From Enoplosus armatus (taxonomy: Eukaryota > Chordata > Actinopteri > Centrarchiformes > Enoplosidae): a stretch of 64,000 nucleotides of DNA. Positions 1 to 21,800 of this stretch are shown here, in pieces. The notes under the pieces were generated by a model. That model was not told where the DNA came from and searched no databases. It worked only from the letters and a program-made list of their open reading frames with translations. How positions within the stretch are numbered: the first letter of the stretch is position 1; each line of letters begins with the position of its first letter. The translations under genes and the position numbers were made by a program. The stretch covers positions 5,427,694 through 5,491,693 of the forward strand of contig NC_092200.1 in the NCBI RefSeq assembly GCF_043641665.1, given 5' to 3'.

Positions 1-230
1 AGTTTTTACACTTAGATGTTTTTTGTTTGGATTAAACAAAAACAAGATATAACATGTTAATTTGTGAGTTTTAAAGGGGTTAAACGGTCCAAAGGTAGCG
101 AAATTCATTAATCCAAGTATTTATTGTTAAGCTAAGCTAACTAGCTGCTGACGCTAGCTTCATATTTACCGTACAGACAAGAGAGTGGTATCAAAGACAA
201 CGAATAAGCATATTTACTTTTAAGACTTGG
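1..230. repeat. Right arm of a palindromic dispersed repeat
   Basis: This segment matches the right part of the better preserved copy at 53221-53757. Shared landmarks, in the same order, are 'aacatgttaat', 'gctaagctaact', 'agcttcatatttaccgtacagac' (shortened), 'gagagtggtatca' and 'cgaataagc'. The left arm would lie outside the window. It is non-coding and probably a MITE-like element; I give it no family name. Confidence 0.6.
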
Positions 231-2060
231 AACAAACAGATGTAAACATGTACTATAAGTAATGTTTCCAAGTAGTATATACATGTTTTTTAAACTTAAA
301 AAGCTACTTAAGAAGGGACGACCGTTCGAGAGATTAAATTCTGCTGGTTTTATTACTTGTATTTAGTAGGTGGGGGTTCATGTACGTCATTTTATTTATT
401 ACCTGACAGGAAGTCATGTGACTGGATAACTGGCTCACCTGTACGGCAGGTAAAACTAGGATTTTGAGGAGTGGCACTGTGGTTAAAAAGCCATGGCCTG
501 CCAAACCTTTCCTGTCTCTCTCTGCCCCTTCTTCTCATCTTCTCTTTAAATCGTACTCACTATTGTTTCAATCGCTCACACAAAAAATATGATGCTGCCA
601 GTCTCACTGAAGCTGCCGTACATTTTCAGCAATCCATCATCCACGCCATATTAATCACAGACTAGCTGCCATCCACTTTCTGAATTAGCTTTGCAGAACG
701 GCACCCTTCTGAGATAATCACTTTTTCATCACCAGCAACGTGACGTTTGACAAATTCAGATGTGGATATGACAAAACAAAGGACAGATGAGTGTCTCTTT
801 GTTCAGCCACTCGCAGAATATTATTCAATGGACGATGCGTTCGCCATTAGTGGCTCCGGTATGGTTAGCGCATCAAGATTTTACAGCCTTATGCTGTTTG
901 TTATAGCATTTAAGGTCAGTTAGGCAGCCTTTAATGTCTATTTAAATGGCAATTTCTAATATTTTAATATTTTCCATGAACTTGGATCCTCCTGGTTGTA
1001 GCCTGATGGAGTGTCGTAATGTTGTGGAGCTTTTAAATAGTGATTCAATTGAACCTGATCGGAAATAAATCGAATTTCCGTCTTTTAAATGATGGTTTCG
1101 TCTTTTTACTTTGATAATAATCTGTAATAACCAGATATATTTTTATTTATCTAGTTATGTGGATTGATGTACATTATGAATTGTTCCAACTGGATTGACA
1201 TCTTTATTTTTACGTCACTTCATAAACACAAGTTTTGATTTTCTCTACAGTGAGACAGCATTGGAAAAGTCATGTCATTCGAACATGATGTGCAAGGAAA
1301 CAGTTTCTTTTAAAAAGCTGAGCACCATCTTATTTGATAAAGGTGAAAATAGCAAAAAGCTCTACTGACATCCAGAAAAATTCATATCAAAGTTGGCAGT
1401 AAGAGGGAGCATTCAGGACTGGTTTGTGATCTCTGAGAAACTGCTTTCCATTAAGTTCAAAGCACGAGTTAAAGTGCTTGAAGATCGAGTCCACCGGGAG
1501 CTGTCAGCTATTGGTATATTTTCTTTCTTCCTGACAGTCGCACTGCTCTGTATGTGTTCGAGGTTGTGTATTAGTTGTCTGAAACTTGATGTGCGCTGCT
1601 ATCGCCTTTGCCCATGTTAGACTCTTTATCAGGGGAGACATGGCTGTCTTTTTTCACTAAGATAACGGTTTTCATGCTACAAATACTGCCAAAATACGTC
1701 CATTTGCTTTATACCGACTCACTCAAGGAGCTTGTCATCTTATGGTCTATATACGCTCAAAGTGTTAGGATTTAGCACCAGTGAAACGGTGTCTGCTGAG
1801 GTCCACTGGTTTCGAGTGAGACTTACAAGAGTACATTTGCCTTCAGTCGCAGCACTGAATGTCAATCTGCATCACAGACACCACATTCATCTGTTGCAAT
1901 GAGCGCACACTGCAGGTAAGTGAGTGGGGGGGAGGGGGGATGTTTGACATGACACTGCCATCCAGTGGTGTGATCTATTAAGTCCCCACGTCATTTACAA
2001 TACATATACACGTGACAACAACTTCAGTAACAATCTGGGTAGTAATTAAACACAGACAAC
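231..2060. other. Intergenic, no gene recognised
   Basis: AT-rich sequence downstream of the cdk13 3' end. Short open frames exist (for example 1393-1620), but none resembles a known family or has convincing splice sites. Nothing here looks like MPLKIP, a neighbour of CDK13 in mammals. A G-rich run lies near 1927-1941. Confidence 0.5.
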
Positions 2061-2079
2061 GATACGTTGTTGGCATTTC

Positions 2080-2085
2080 TTTAAT
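2080..2085 (-). terminator. Candidate cdk13 polyadenylation signal (ATTAAA)
   Basis: ATTAAA on the minus strand, about 830 nt downstream of the cdk13 stop codon. The interval 2060-2917 has no coding signal and fits a 3' UTR. No minus-strand AATAAA was seen between it and the stop. Confidence 0.35.
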
Positions 2086-2917
2086 AAACATTTGCCAAAG
2101 GAGGAGGGAGGGGGGACAAAATCATTTTAGTACAAAAAAAAAAAAAAAGACATTGTTTCCTTTTTGAACTTGGGTTACATGTGTTTTTGTTTTGCTCATG
2201 ATTTTACAACACCTACTTGCAAAAAGGCATGTGGAATTTAAAGTGAAAACAGCCTTTCTCCATGAAGTCAGATCAGATTTGCCGCAGTCGTCCAAGTGCT
2301 ACCAGTTTCTCTGGAACTTAACAATCCTTTTCCTCAAATAGCTCCCTGTGCTCATACCTAGGCCATCAACCCAAATCAACTGAGCCGTAACTGTTTCAAC
2401 ATAATCACGGCCATTAAAACAAAAAAAAACAAAAAAAGGAGGACACTACATTACTGGTCATATTCCTAGTTTCCTGCAGATAAAGCACATCATCCATTTC
2501 CTTTCATTGCTAAAATAGTTTCCGCCTACTTCAGTCAGTAGTGCAAAACATTAATACTAGTCTGCCCGGGAGCAATTACAGGAAGGCTAAAGGTAGAGAT
2601 TTAAAATTTACCCGACCTGATAAATGTACACTCAAAAAAGGTAAAAGTTTAATTTAAAAGACAGCAGAATAGATTACAAAAAAATATGAAAATGGTATGA
2701 GCAAGAAAAGCTCCTCCGGTGTTATTCAGCTGTCCTGCTGCAACATACTCCACATTCCAGACTGAGGAGGATACAATGCCTTACACAGATTTAAGTTATT
2801 ACAAACTGAGTGTGCATCTCCACATCTGTCTGGTCTGGCCTGGCCTGAGAGGCTTCAGGCTCAAAACTGAGTCCGCTTGTCCATTGTCACAAACTGCCAT
2901 TTCATATTTCCAGTCTT

Positions 2918-9700
<6,783 letters not shown>

Positions 9701-10560
9701 TTATCTACCAAATAAACGCTATAGCCACGTTGAGAATGATATTTATATTATATATTTTACCTAAGCTATGTTCCTTGTTGTGTTGTGGAACAAAACATTG
9801 GGCTAGCTGTGTAACAGGCTAGTTAGCTAACGTTACAGCAAATTCGCAATTAGACAGCCAGCTAGCTAGCTAGCTAATTCACAAGCTTAACATTAGCATT
9901 ACAAAGCTAGCTCGCTTGAGGTTTCAGAAAAAGTGAGTTACCCCAGACGATAATGCATGACACTTGGTGCCTGCAGATTCCGTCACATAAAATCCACAAT
10001 ATGGCGTTTAATTATAAAGCCAGTCGGTACTCAACCATTGTACTCCAGGACGGACATCTCCCAGATTTGCTAGCTAATGGTAGTCGGTTTAGCCAGCTAG
10101 CCTCCAATAGCTAACTGTGTCCAGCTAGACAGTCGCATTCCATTTCATGGTCAAAGTACAGGCCCAAAGCCACTCTAAATTTAAAATCCAGTTCTTCTGA
10201 AATGTTGCAGTTCGAGCAAGCATGTAAATCCATTAACCAGATAGTGTTAAAGTGGAAGTAAAAAAAATCCTTCTCCCCCTCACAAACTTCTTCTCGCCTT
10301 CCATCACACTCCAATGTGCAACAAGGAAGTGAATAGCACACGAGTTGGCTGAATAGCCGCCGCTAGCTAGCTAGCCGCTAGCACCTTAGCCAGCTAGCTT
10401 TCTTTTCTCCTTGCGTGGAGTTCAATGCAACTCAGTCAAGATGCAATAAAACAATGCTACTCAAGAACACGTCTGCTTCCACGTATCCCGCCGAGTTGTT
10501 GCTCCCGCTTACCACCGCATGGTCCAAAAGTAGCAGACGTCTTTCCAGGCAAAATGGCTC
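9701..10560 (-). promoter_or_regulatory. cdk13 5' UTR/promoter region
   Basis: Sequence immediately upstream of the cdk13 ATG. It carries a dense cluster of GCTAGC/AGCTAG and TAACGTTA words (about 9797-9890 and 10085-10400). A possible splice acceptor (TTTGGTAG) lies just before the ATG and a possible donor near 9765, so a non-coding first exon may exist. I cannot place the transcription start. Confidence 0.4.
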
Positions 10561-10599
10561 AACAATTCCTTTAATTTATTTCAAAATATTGTAACTTTG

Positions 10600-13500
10600 T
10601 TCGCAATGTGGCTACTCGCCTGGGCCCAGACAGCTTTCAAACTACAGGCCTTGTACGTCGGTGTGAACCAATGATACCCGTATGCGTAATCCAGATCAGT
10701 GGTTACGTCACCGCAGAGGGAAACCCCTACCTTCAAAATATAATACAAAACCAGTATGACTGATTCTTTGTACATTATTATAACTCAATAAAAATATATA
10801 ACTCTAAATAAACATTTAGAAATCAACAAGGGTTTTATACAAAAAGGTAGTGTCTTCTTTTTCATGAACCTCACACTAGATAATTTGAAAACTGGCTTTC
10901 TAGACATTAATTTAGTAATTATTTGATTAGATTCTCTCATAAACATCACACACATAACAAAAACTTGTGTAAATATTCACAAAACAGTACATTCACCCAT
11001 CCCACCTCTTTCAGTTTCATGTTTTTACACCTCTAATAATAGATTCCCAGTATCTCACATTGTATGGTAAATATTCATAAAATATTAGTTATTTACTGAT
11101 TTCACTCTAATCAAAAGTATGTTGCCAGTAGTCTGAATCTAAATTTGGTCAATGCAGGTCCCTCAAAAACACTAAATGTTTCAGTTAAAACAGCAGCATT
11201 CAGCAACTGCAATATATCCATGTGTGTACAATGGTAAATCAATACTTCCCCTTGTCCTTCTCCATTCGGAGAACCATATGTGCCGCACAAAAAAAATCAG
11301 TGTTATTATGTAAACATAGAGATAGGAGCGGCGCCAAGCTGCCTGCGCTTGTACATGTAGTATAATGCAACAAGAATAAATGAATAAAAATCAAATTTGA
11401 GGAGAAGTCATCATGAAATTCAATAATCAAGTGAAAAGATCAGAGAATTCACTAGCAGTCACACTACAAAAGAAGTTGTGCAGCTGACAGCACGGTGAAG
11501 CAGTTTCATGTGTCTATGACGCACAAAATCACAATCAGGTGGACATACTTTGACTACTTTGTGTAAGCTGGAGTGTTATGATGTGATAATGCTGCCCCAT
11601 TTAGAAAATGTCTGCAGGTGGTGGGATTCAGTGTATGCGCAGACATATGAGCAGCAAAACATGCCCAGAGGAACCTTCCTTTTGGCGATCAGTCCGCCTG
11701 CTCGGTGTAGTAATTCAAGTCAAAAACATCTTCACACAAAGAATATCTGAATACATTTGGAAAATGTTATTAGTAATATCCACTTTATTTGCCGTTTTTC
11801 CAAATAACTCACAAAAAAAAAATGAATTGAAATGTAAGCTTCACCTCTTGCATTCACAAACAGATAGGCTACATTAGTGGTTATGTTCAAAATAAGTAAA
11901 CATGAAGGAAACATTTAACTGATGGCATACACACAACCATCCAATCGAAGACATAGATATCTATCTTTTTTAATTCCAAGGGTACTTATATAAAAGGCAA
12001 AACAAGTTATTTGAATACCCAGTTGGACAGTTTGCGCATAGCTTTCACACAAGTATCTGTTTTAGTATCACCCCCTTAAATCCCGCTGAAAATATTTGGG
12101 CCATCACGTCTATTAAACAATACATGTAGACAAAGAAGAAGAAGAATTATGAATAATGTTTGCTTCTGAAAAAGCACTGAAAGAAGGATTAGGCCAAGTT
12201 AAGCCGATGTTAGAGTAAGCAAGCACTATGGTGGTCACTTTAAGTATAGGAGCTTCTGCAATCCTCAAAGATGAAGACAAGCAGCATTATATTATTAATG
12301 GCCGTAAGCTAAGGAAGGTATGCAATAACAGACTGTGATGCTTACACTACGTCAGTTTCTGCACCTGCCACTTTCCCTTTCAGGGGTGTTTCAATCATGT
12401 CCTGGAGGTTAGCCCTTAAAACATATCAACCCAAACCACTTTCCAAACATTCTGATGCCATGGCATACTAACATTTTTGGGTTTGAGTTTGCCTCACATA
12501 TCCCATCTCACCCTCCCATCTTCAAACTCTAACTCTCTCTACTGTGTGCTTTTCAGTTAGCAAGAAATACCGCGGACATTCTTTTGCATTACTGTCTGTT
12601 TGTACAATGGACACACTGAACTGTATGACAAACAAAGCCTGTAATCAAAGCCAGGGATTCTTTAGTGTTCATGTATTAACTTGGGGGAATCAATTTTAAG
12701 TATTTTGAAAGACAAAAACGTTTCACAAGTTTTGAATGATGTTGGGTCTCTAAACAGCATTCAAGCCTAAATGTTTCTACTGTAGTTTAAAAGACACTGA
12801 CAGTGTTTTAAATGGTTTCCAAGTTTCAGATTCTATTCCTCTTTGCAATTACAATCATTTTTGCATAGACTTCAGTGTTGGGCATCCTATTGGTTGAAGA
12901 AATCCTTTAATGTAAATGGTGAGCGGTTGCTGTTGGCAACGCACACACGTTTACTCTTAATGACTTGGATCAGAGTGAAATGTGGCAACAACCTCTGGAT
13001 GGTCGTCAGACTTTAAAAACAACTAAAAAATAAAATAAGTTATTTTAAATAAGTTAGAAGTTTTGTGGTAAACAAAACAGAAAAAGAGTGGCTCAGTCAT
13101 AAAGGGAAAGAGAGTGGAGGGGCAGATTTCACAGTGTGTTTTGGTCTATGCAATTTAGCTGTTAATCATGTATAGCATTCTCATTTTGCCAATTTTTTTT
13201 TACACTGCTTCAATCTTCACTCATCTGTAAAATTATAACTACACGAGCAAGACCAAATGAACATATCAGGTTATTTCATTGAGATGTTACTACAGCATTA
13301 TAACACACAAAAATGAAACAAAGGTAAACAAAGCAGAATGTCAAGGAGCTCTAAACTCTGCACGTCACTGGCAGCCTAAGATTACAGGCAAACAGGATGT
13401 GTATGAGGGCGATTATTCACATTCACAATGGACAGAGAGGCAACAGTGATGCACTGTACATGAATTACTAAATCCCTCGTAACCTTGCATTTCTTTCCCA

Positions 13501-14650
13501 GGCCATTCAGAATGAAATTCTTTAAGTTCCCCTTCAACATTTGCCTCTATCAGCTTAACAAAGATAGTTTTTACAGAAACACTGCAGTGCTTACTTTTGA
13601 TGCTCACTATAGCAAGTTGTCATTCACTTAGATTAATAAGTGGGCACTTGTTTGTACTAGCTAGCATTTTTCTTTGGTGACAGAGAGCAATCTTTTTGGA
13701 CAGTTACCGCCTTACTTTTATCAAGCCTGCATTCATTTTTAACATTTTATACTTTACAATTCCTCCATCCATTGATCTATTCCCACTTACTGTAAGTCCC
13801 TATTAAGAAATACATTTAAGTAAAAAAAAGATGGGGATACAAGGTTGGTGATTAAAAGTCTGAGCCAGGAGAAGTAAAATTGGTTAAAGAAATGTTTACA
13901 TGACTGGAAGCAATTCATTTTATCAACTTTAGGATGTGTTCAAGACAGCATGTAAAGGATGTAGTGTTATGGAATCACCTTTTATCAGAGCACCAGGGAT
14001 TCCTTTGTTGCAAAAAATAAAAAGGCAATGAAAGTCATTAGCCGAGTGAGGCAAAACTTCTGAAATGTTAGAATTGAAAAAAGTTCAAGTGTCGTAGAAA
14101 TCCCTCACAGATTTAAGGGTAATGATCAATGTTGTTTGTGCATTTGAGAAGACTCAACAAAGTGACGCCAAGGGGAAAGAAAACGGAAACAGTGCGCTTA
14201 TCTTACACTGGTTGATATGATGAGACGAGAAGAAGAGAAAGGAAAAGAGTTTGACTTCACAGATAAAAACAAGTGTTCATAACCATACCACGTAGTAAAA
14301 TTGAGGTGTAAAACAACAAAAAGGAATGGCATCAAATTTCAGCTCTGGCTTAGTTGTACGCAACAACGTTTAAATTTAAAATGCTTCATAGATTCACCTG
14401 TGCAATGTACAATTCCTTGGTGGCACTTGATAAATTCTGGGTTGACACTACACTGCTGAGTCTGTTAACTTACATTTCCTACCCAAGCTCCAGTTATATC
14501 TTCCCCATTTAAACCTTGGCTCTGACACCTTCATTTTAGCTTTTGAACTGCACAGTTGTCTGAATATATTATACACATCAAACTTTACAATGAAAGGTTT
14601 TTGTTACCTTTCAGGGCTTAGCCTTTTGTCAAGCTTAGGCCTAAATTAAA
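10600..14650. other. Gap between cdk13 promoter and rala 3' end
   Basis: About 4 kb of AT-rich sequence without a recognisable exon. Much of the right part could be a long rala 3' UTR (minus strand). Several short open frames have no family resemblance. No RNA gene was recognised. Confidence 0.45.
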
Positions 14651-14660
14651 ACACCATCCA

Positions 14661-14666
14661 TTTATT
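14661..14666 (-). terminator. Candidate rala polyadenylation signal (AATAAA)
   Basis: AATAAA on the minus strand, about 290 nt beyond the rala stop. Longer 3' ends further left are possible, since rala mRNAs often have long 3' UTRs. Confidence 0.35.
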
Positions 14667-14698
14667 ACACTCTGTAATGTGGTCAGAGTAAGAGAGTA

Positions 14699-14751
14699 AG
14701 AGAGAGAGAGAGAGAGAGAGATAGTAAGAGAGAGAGTAAGAGAGAGAGAGA
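14699..14751. repeat. (GA)n microsatellite
   Basis: Runs of GA interrupted by GTAA units, in the presumed rala 3' UTR. Confidence 0.85.
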
Positions 14752-14953
14752 ACATAAATTATTTGGAGTGTCAGCACATAAAAAGTTAGAGCTATAAATG
14801 GTGTATGGAGTGCCACCTTACTACTCCCTGACACACGGTCAGATGTCCTGTTAGCCAGGAACAGAAAGTCATGGTCAGGTACGGGCACAAAATAAATGCA
14901 AAAGTCTGAGAAATGTATATGTACACAAGCAGCTGTCCTGCTCTCTTTTACCA

Positions 14954-16166
<1,213 letters not shown>

Positions 16167-17689
16167 CTGGGGAGGAAAAAAAAAAAAAAGAAAAGAGAGG
16201 AGAAATCCTAAGATGTTTCATCATCATTTCCAAGGCTCAAGAATCCACTTCTGCAGTTAGATCTCGTAGCCGTCATTGTGTCGCACAGCAATAAAATAAA
16301 ACCAGGAGAAACTGCCATTACACTACAAATGCAGTGCAGAGGATTATTCTCTGTACCTGGATAAGATTACAGCAACATGACATGAGGTAATGACCACTGG
16401 CACTAGATTGATGCCTGTGAAACTGCTTTATAATCAGTATTTTTCATTATCACTCCTCCCTGTAACTATTTGACCGTAGAAAGATTACATTTCCCTTAAT
16501 GTAGCTATAGTGAACACTGTTCGTTTTTTTCTTTTTCTTTGCTGTGACAACAGAAAGTCATAGAAATGGATTTCATTACTGGAAAAACTACAATCATGGC
16601 AGCATTTCCCCATAGTATATGCAGAAATGATCTAAGTAAGAGATTATTTTGTTCTTCTTTATTTATATTTTTTCCTTTCAGACTTCTGAACAAAGATGAA
16701 AGTTTGAAGAGAAAGAAAGGTCTGCCAGAAAGGTGCATTCACGGTCAGCAAAATGCCAGATCAGTAGCTACCTTGTGAAAGCAATGCTATTTCTCAGCCA
16801 ACTTTCACAAGCTGGCTGTAAGACCACCACAAATAAATATGCAAAATACTGTTCGTGGCATCCTTTGAGAAAACCTATCAAGATTGATGCCATTAACTAC
16901 TGTACATCATGAGAAACAGGAGACAAATTCCACTAATCCAAGAGGAACCTGTGAAAGCCATTTAGCAAAACTTCTTTTTAAAGCTCCTGGGTAACATCTG
17001 GCAGTATTTTCCAAACTGTGACAGGACTGGATAAAATCTGACACATGCCAAAGTGATTTAGTGGTCAGATTCCCATACTGGACAGTCCAAGAAGACTATG
17101 GGAATACCATGGTGTCCTGAAGAGTATGTTAATGCTCTTTCCTACCACACAGACCTCTGGGGATCAGGGATAAAGATGGGAATGCAGCCAATAGGTCATT
17201 ATACAAATTAACAAAAGGGATCTATGCACTGAAAGTCAATATTACGATTTAGTACTGAAGGAATGTGCTTTTACCCTAACCACCTAAACCCCAATAGTAA
17301 GGAAATCTTTAAAAAAATAGTTTTGAGGAAATATCATGTTAAGCCATATCTATCTAAATGTAACATTTTATTAAACGTTTACAGTTAATTTATAAACAAC
17401 GTGACAGCGACAAAGATACCAGTATAGTCTAAAGAGAAATACAATAACAAGAGGAAGTATTAAGGTTTCAATGATTACCTCAAAATTAGGTGTAACTGTA
17501 ATTAGGTGTGTCATCATACCGCTTAACGAATTTATCAGGGGATCAGGAAATTAGCTGCTTAATAACGTTAATAACACTGGCACGTCAAGAATACAATAAG
17601 GTCTATGCTGTTAGCTGAGCAAGTGGCAAATAATTACAACAACAGACGACTGAAATGACAAATAACGATGCGCAAGACTGTAATAATCA

Positions 17690-18300
17690 TGTTTACCTAT
17701 TAGCAAGTTAGCTGGTGACAAGTCAACTGCAGGTAAACTAGCTAGCAGGTTGACTACAGTGGGCGACGTGGCTAACAAGCTAACTAACGTGCCATAATGT
17801 CACCTAGCTAACCGTTAATTAACATTTGAGGAAATTCAAGACGAAGGTAGCGGCTCGGATGAACGCATAAAACACGTATCCTTAAAATCGGATACCCAGC
17901 AACAGATGTTCGGTCGATCCCTTCAAACTCAGCAGCTTCCTCGCTAGCCAGCTAGGGTGGCCACCACACACAGGCAAAAAGGCTAGCAAGCGATAACGAG
18001 CAGCTAATCACAACTAAACGATGCAACGTAAAAAAATAAAAAAAAGAGAGACCAAACATGACCAGCAGCATTAATTACAACAACGGCATTCGTATGAATA
18101 ATATCACCTACCGGTAAATTTAACAGTATTCACCTTGGCACGACGTTTGACTGAAGGTTGAAATATGGTGGCAAAATGAAAAGACTCAGCTAGCTACTTG
18201 TTAGCTCATGGCTAGCTCCCTAGCTAACTCCAGAGACTTGGCTGGTAGCTGTTAGCAGCAGACTGACTGCACGTCCTGTGGGCTTGGCTCCGTCTGACAA
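17690..18300 (-). promoter_or_regulatory. rala first exon and promoter zone
   Basis: A plausible non-coding first exon ends with GCCAAG at 18134 before GTGAAT. Upstream sequence to about 18300 becomes GC-rich (CGCCCGCCCGCC at about 18301-18312). The segment is crowded with GCTAGC, TTAGCTAG and TAACGTTA-like words, as in the cdk13 promoter. The MED1-like gene starts on the other strand a few hundred bases away, so the promoter may be shared. Confidence 0.45.
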
Positions 18301-18823
18301 CGCCCGCCCGCCTGGGAGAACCAGACAACACTCAGTTTTCACTCTTTTTGTGTGAGTGTAACATTAATTACTCACTCGTGTAAATACCGGTTACAGTTAT
18401 GAATAATAAAATAATGAGTTATTATGGTTATTTTCTACGTGGTTGAACATAAAATACAGATTAAAGCCAGTGAATTGAACATGCCAGATAATTGATTAAT
18501 TGGCTAATCCGCATAAATGTTGGCACGCTTGTTCAGGAGGAGACCCTTTGTCAAGTCAGCAAGAGAGAAATAGACTTTCAGAAGCCAGGTAATACTGGTT
18601 TAAAATGTGGTTTTTGTTTAAAGAAACGACTGACTGCAAGCATTTTTACTATAAAATCCTAACACACAAGTAACTGTGTATTTATAACTCAAAAATGGCT
18701 TTGCTACTGCTAAAATATACTTTGAAATTGTCTAAAATTGAAGAAAAGGCCATAACAAATTTAAAGGCGTGTTGGAGTTTTAATATTTTGACTGTCATTT
18801 TCATCTTTTTGTTTGCTTCAGTG

Positions 18824-21800
18824 ATGACGATGAAGTCCATACTCTCTCACCTGCACTTGAAATTTGCAGAGAAAACATGGAATGAAACATTTCAGCTTGT
18901 CCGAAGATGCATGGTAAGACTAATCCCAGTAATCTTCCCACATACATGCTGTATTGTTAGTTTTGACTCCCCTTTCCACAGCACAAACCATAGATATCAC
19001 CCCAAATCCCAATTGGCGGGCTTATTTGAAAGTTTTCCTCTTATTAATTCTATATTCTATCTGATTCTTAGATAAAAGTTATTAGACTTGTCACTGGATA
19101 GCTTCTCTAATATGATGATGTGCTACGAATCAGGAACTGGTGTGGTGATGCACTGAAAATGAGATCATCTGTCCTGGAACACACAAGTCTTTGTTGCTGG
19201 ATCAGCAGGCTGTGCATTGACTGGTTACTTGGATCCACATGGCATAGTATGTGTAGTATTCCTTTTGAAACAAAACAAAGTTGCTTGGTTGCTTTTTAGG
19301 TTGCCTTATGGCCTTGGCTTTGTTTCTAGTGTGTTTAACACATCCTGTTTGGCAAAACAGCCATTTGCTTTTGTAATATTTACCCTGATTGACGTTTATG
19401 CTCCATTCTTTGGAAGATACATATCATATCATAAAGCTTCGTAGTTCCTGATGTCTTTTACACTCAACTAAAAGGCTGCAAAGTACTCTTAAGTGTATTC
19501 AGCGCTGCTATACGAACTTGTGTGCTGAGGCTATGAGAGGGTGTGCTCTTTAGATTTGTCATGGGTGGAGCAGCAGGGTAGATAATACTTTTTGGATTAA
19601 TACAAAGTGGAGTTTGGCAGTGGTCAGTCTCTGGAGTCTGGTAAAGAAACTTGATCACTTGGTGGTCTGAAGTGATGTGTGGTCCAAAGGGATAAGGCAG
19701 CTGGGGCTAGTCATGCAGTTTCCTGCCAGCGGTGATGCTGAAGAGGACTTTCATTGGACTGGTCAGTACAAAGATGTCGCAGCCTTCCTGGTTTATAAAA
19801 ACATACCCATCCCAAAGTGCAAAGCTAATGTCAACACTTCCCTTTGACATGGCGTCGTGCAGTTAGTGTGACGCGGGATGGGCCCGGAGGACCAAAGACT
19901 GTTTACACCAGCAGGACACTGCCACACAACTGCTCCATTGTTGTGTTTTTTTTCCTTCTCTTTGTCCTCTAATAGGACAAATCCAGGGATGAATCCAAAC
20001 CCTGTGAGCCGCTGGTTAGATCCCTGGAAAGGCTCCAGGAAGTGTTTAATGGTAAACAAACAATATATTAATGATCCAGTGTTTTTTTTTTTTAGTACTT
20101 TACCTGTGAGTAAGCCAGTCTCTGTGTGTTTCAGTGTCCTCTATGAAAACCATGAAGTCTCGTCTGGAAGTGATTGCCAAACAACAAGGGTAAAGAGTTC
20201 ACTCACCGATGCAGTTTTTCTTTCCCTGTCATTTGAGACATTGTAGGCTTGTGATATTTGACATCAACTCTGCCTGATCTCTGAGCTCTTTATTGGTCTG
20301 TTTTTTTCCCCATGTTCATAATCTAATCTGTCCTCCCTAGAATGGGCTTCCATATCACTGAGGCCACGTGCTACCTGACAGCTGATTTGTTCTACCTGGA
20401 GGTGGTGTTGCTGCCATGTGGCGGGGTGGAGGAGGTAAAAGTGGCCCCACATGGAGGATCCCCTGTTGTAAGTGGACTGCGCTGTTTCACCAACATGCCG
20501 ATCACATTACGCCCTTTTTCTCTGCGTGGTAATACAGTGAAATTGTCTTGCAGCCCAGCGAGTCCCTCCTTCAGCTGCTGAGGTAAGCGTTAGAGCGGCG
20601 GTAAATTTCAATGTCGACATTTTGCAACCAGCAGTGCTATTATCCCCTAAAGTATAGAGATGAAGATGACTGTGCTATTTTAAATGATTAACAAAAGATA
20701 AATTGTTTTAGATGCTGATCGTACTGGTTTTTGTTTTTGGCACAGGTCCAAAGATTTTGCTGAGTTTCCCATGAAGTTGGCAGGCCTCTTCAGCCAGTAC
20801 AACATCCCTGGAGACAAGTGCCTACACTTAATATGTTCTTTAAGCTTTACATTTATGGACATCATCATTTATCTATTGTTTATCTATCTTTTTTGTTTTG
20901 TTTTAGTGAAATCAAATTAAAATTGTTAACATCTCTGCAATGCCTCGGGAAAGACTTGCAGCAAATATCACATTTGCCAAGGTAAGAGACGTGAAAACAA
21001 GAAAGCCCAAAAGCTTGTTCTACAATTAAGAGCTGCGACGATTAGTCTATTAAGTGATTTGTTGATCATAACAAGCATCTATTTTGATAAGAAATATGTG
21101 CTGGCTCCAGCTTCTTTAATGAGGACTTGCTGCTTGTTTTTATCATATGATGGTACATGAAATGTTTTAGATTTTGACATATTTGGATAAAATAGCAATT
21201 AAAGGACATCACTTTGAGCTCTAGCATTTTTCACTACTTGATGTTTCATAAACTAAATGATAAGAAAATAAACGGCAGATTAATCGATTTGTTGCAGCCC
21301 TCATACAAAATAGAATCGTCTTTTTTTCTGCTTTCAGGGTGCCGAAGGACTCTGACCCCCAAGTGGACATGATTAACAATGGCAGGATCGGGTGTCTAAT
21401 AGCTGGAAAAGAAGGTACATAATACCAAGAAGGAAAAACACAAGTTGTTCATGCATCTTTTCTTCAATTGATGTTTAATTTATCTTTCTAGATTGCCCGC
21501 TGACCATCCAGTTCTATATCACCCCAACTGATGGAATGAAGACCTCAGATTTGCGTAAGATGTCAAAGCTGCCAAACAGTCAGATTTGGCCTGGTGGTGA
21601 ACTAAAATAGTTTACTAATAGACCTGTTAAATGTTTAAATGCATGCTGCACATTCGTATATGCATTTAAAGTTATTTAAAAGGCCTTAATAATTGTAGCT
21701 TTTCCTGGAAAAACTCTTGTCTTTGAAGAAAAGACGGATGCAGAGACAGTCGTCCAGACAGCCCAGGTGACTGTAGGTGTCAGCGATGTGACGCACAAGC

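Noticed and set aside
9790..10400. GCTAGC tracts as a copy of the palindromic repeat
   Set aside because: They lack the other landmarks of that repeat (acaaagactg, gagtggtatca, aagaaagcgaataagc).
18695..18823. N-terminal extension of the MED1-like protein with a hydrophobic stretch
   Set aside because: It reads through an intron; a strong acceptor (TTTGCTTCAG) lies just before ATGACGATG, and MED1 has no membrane segment.
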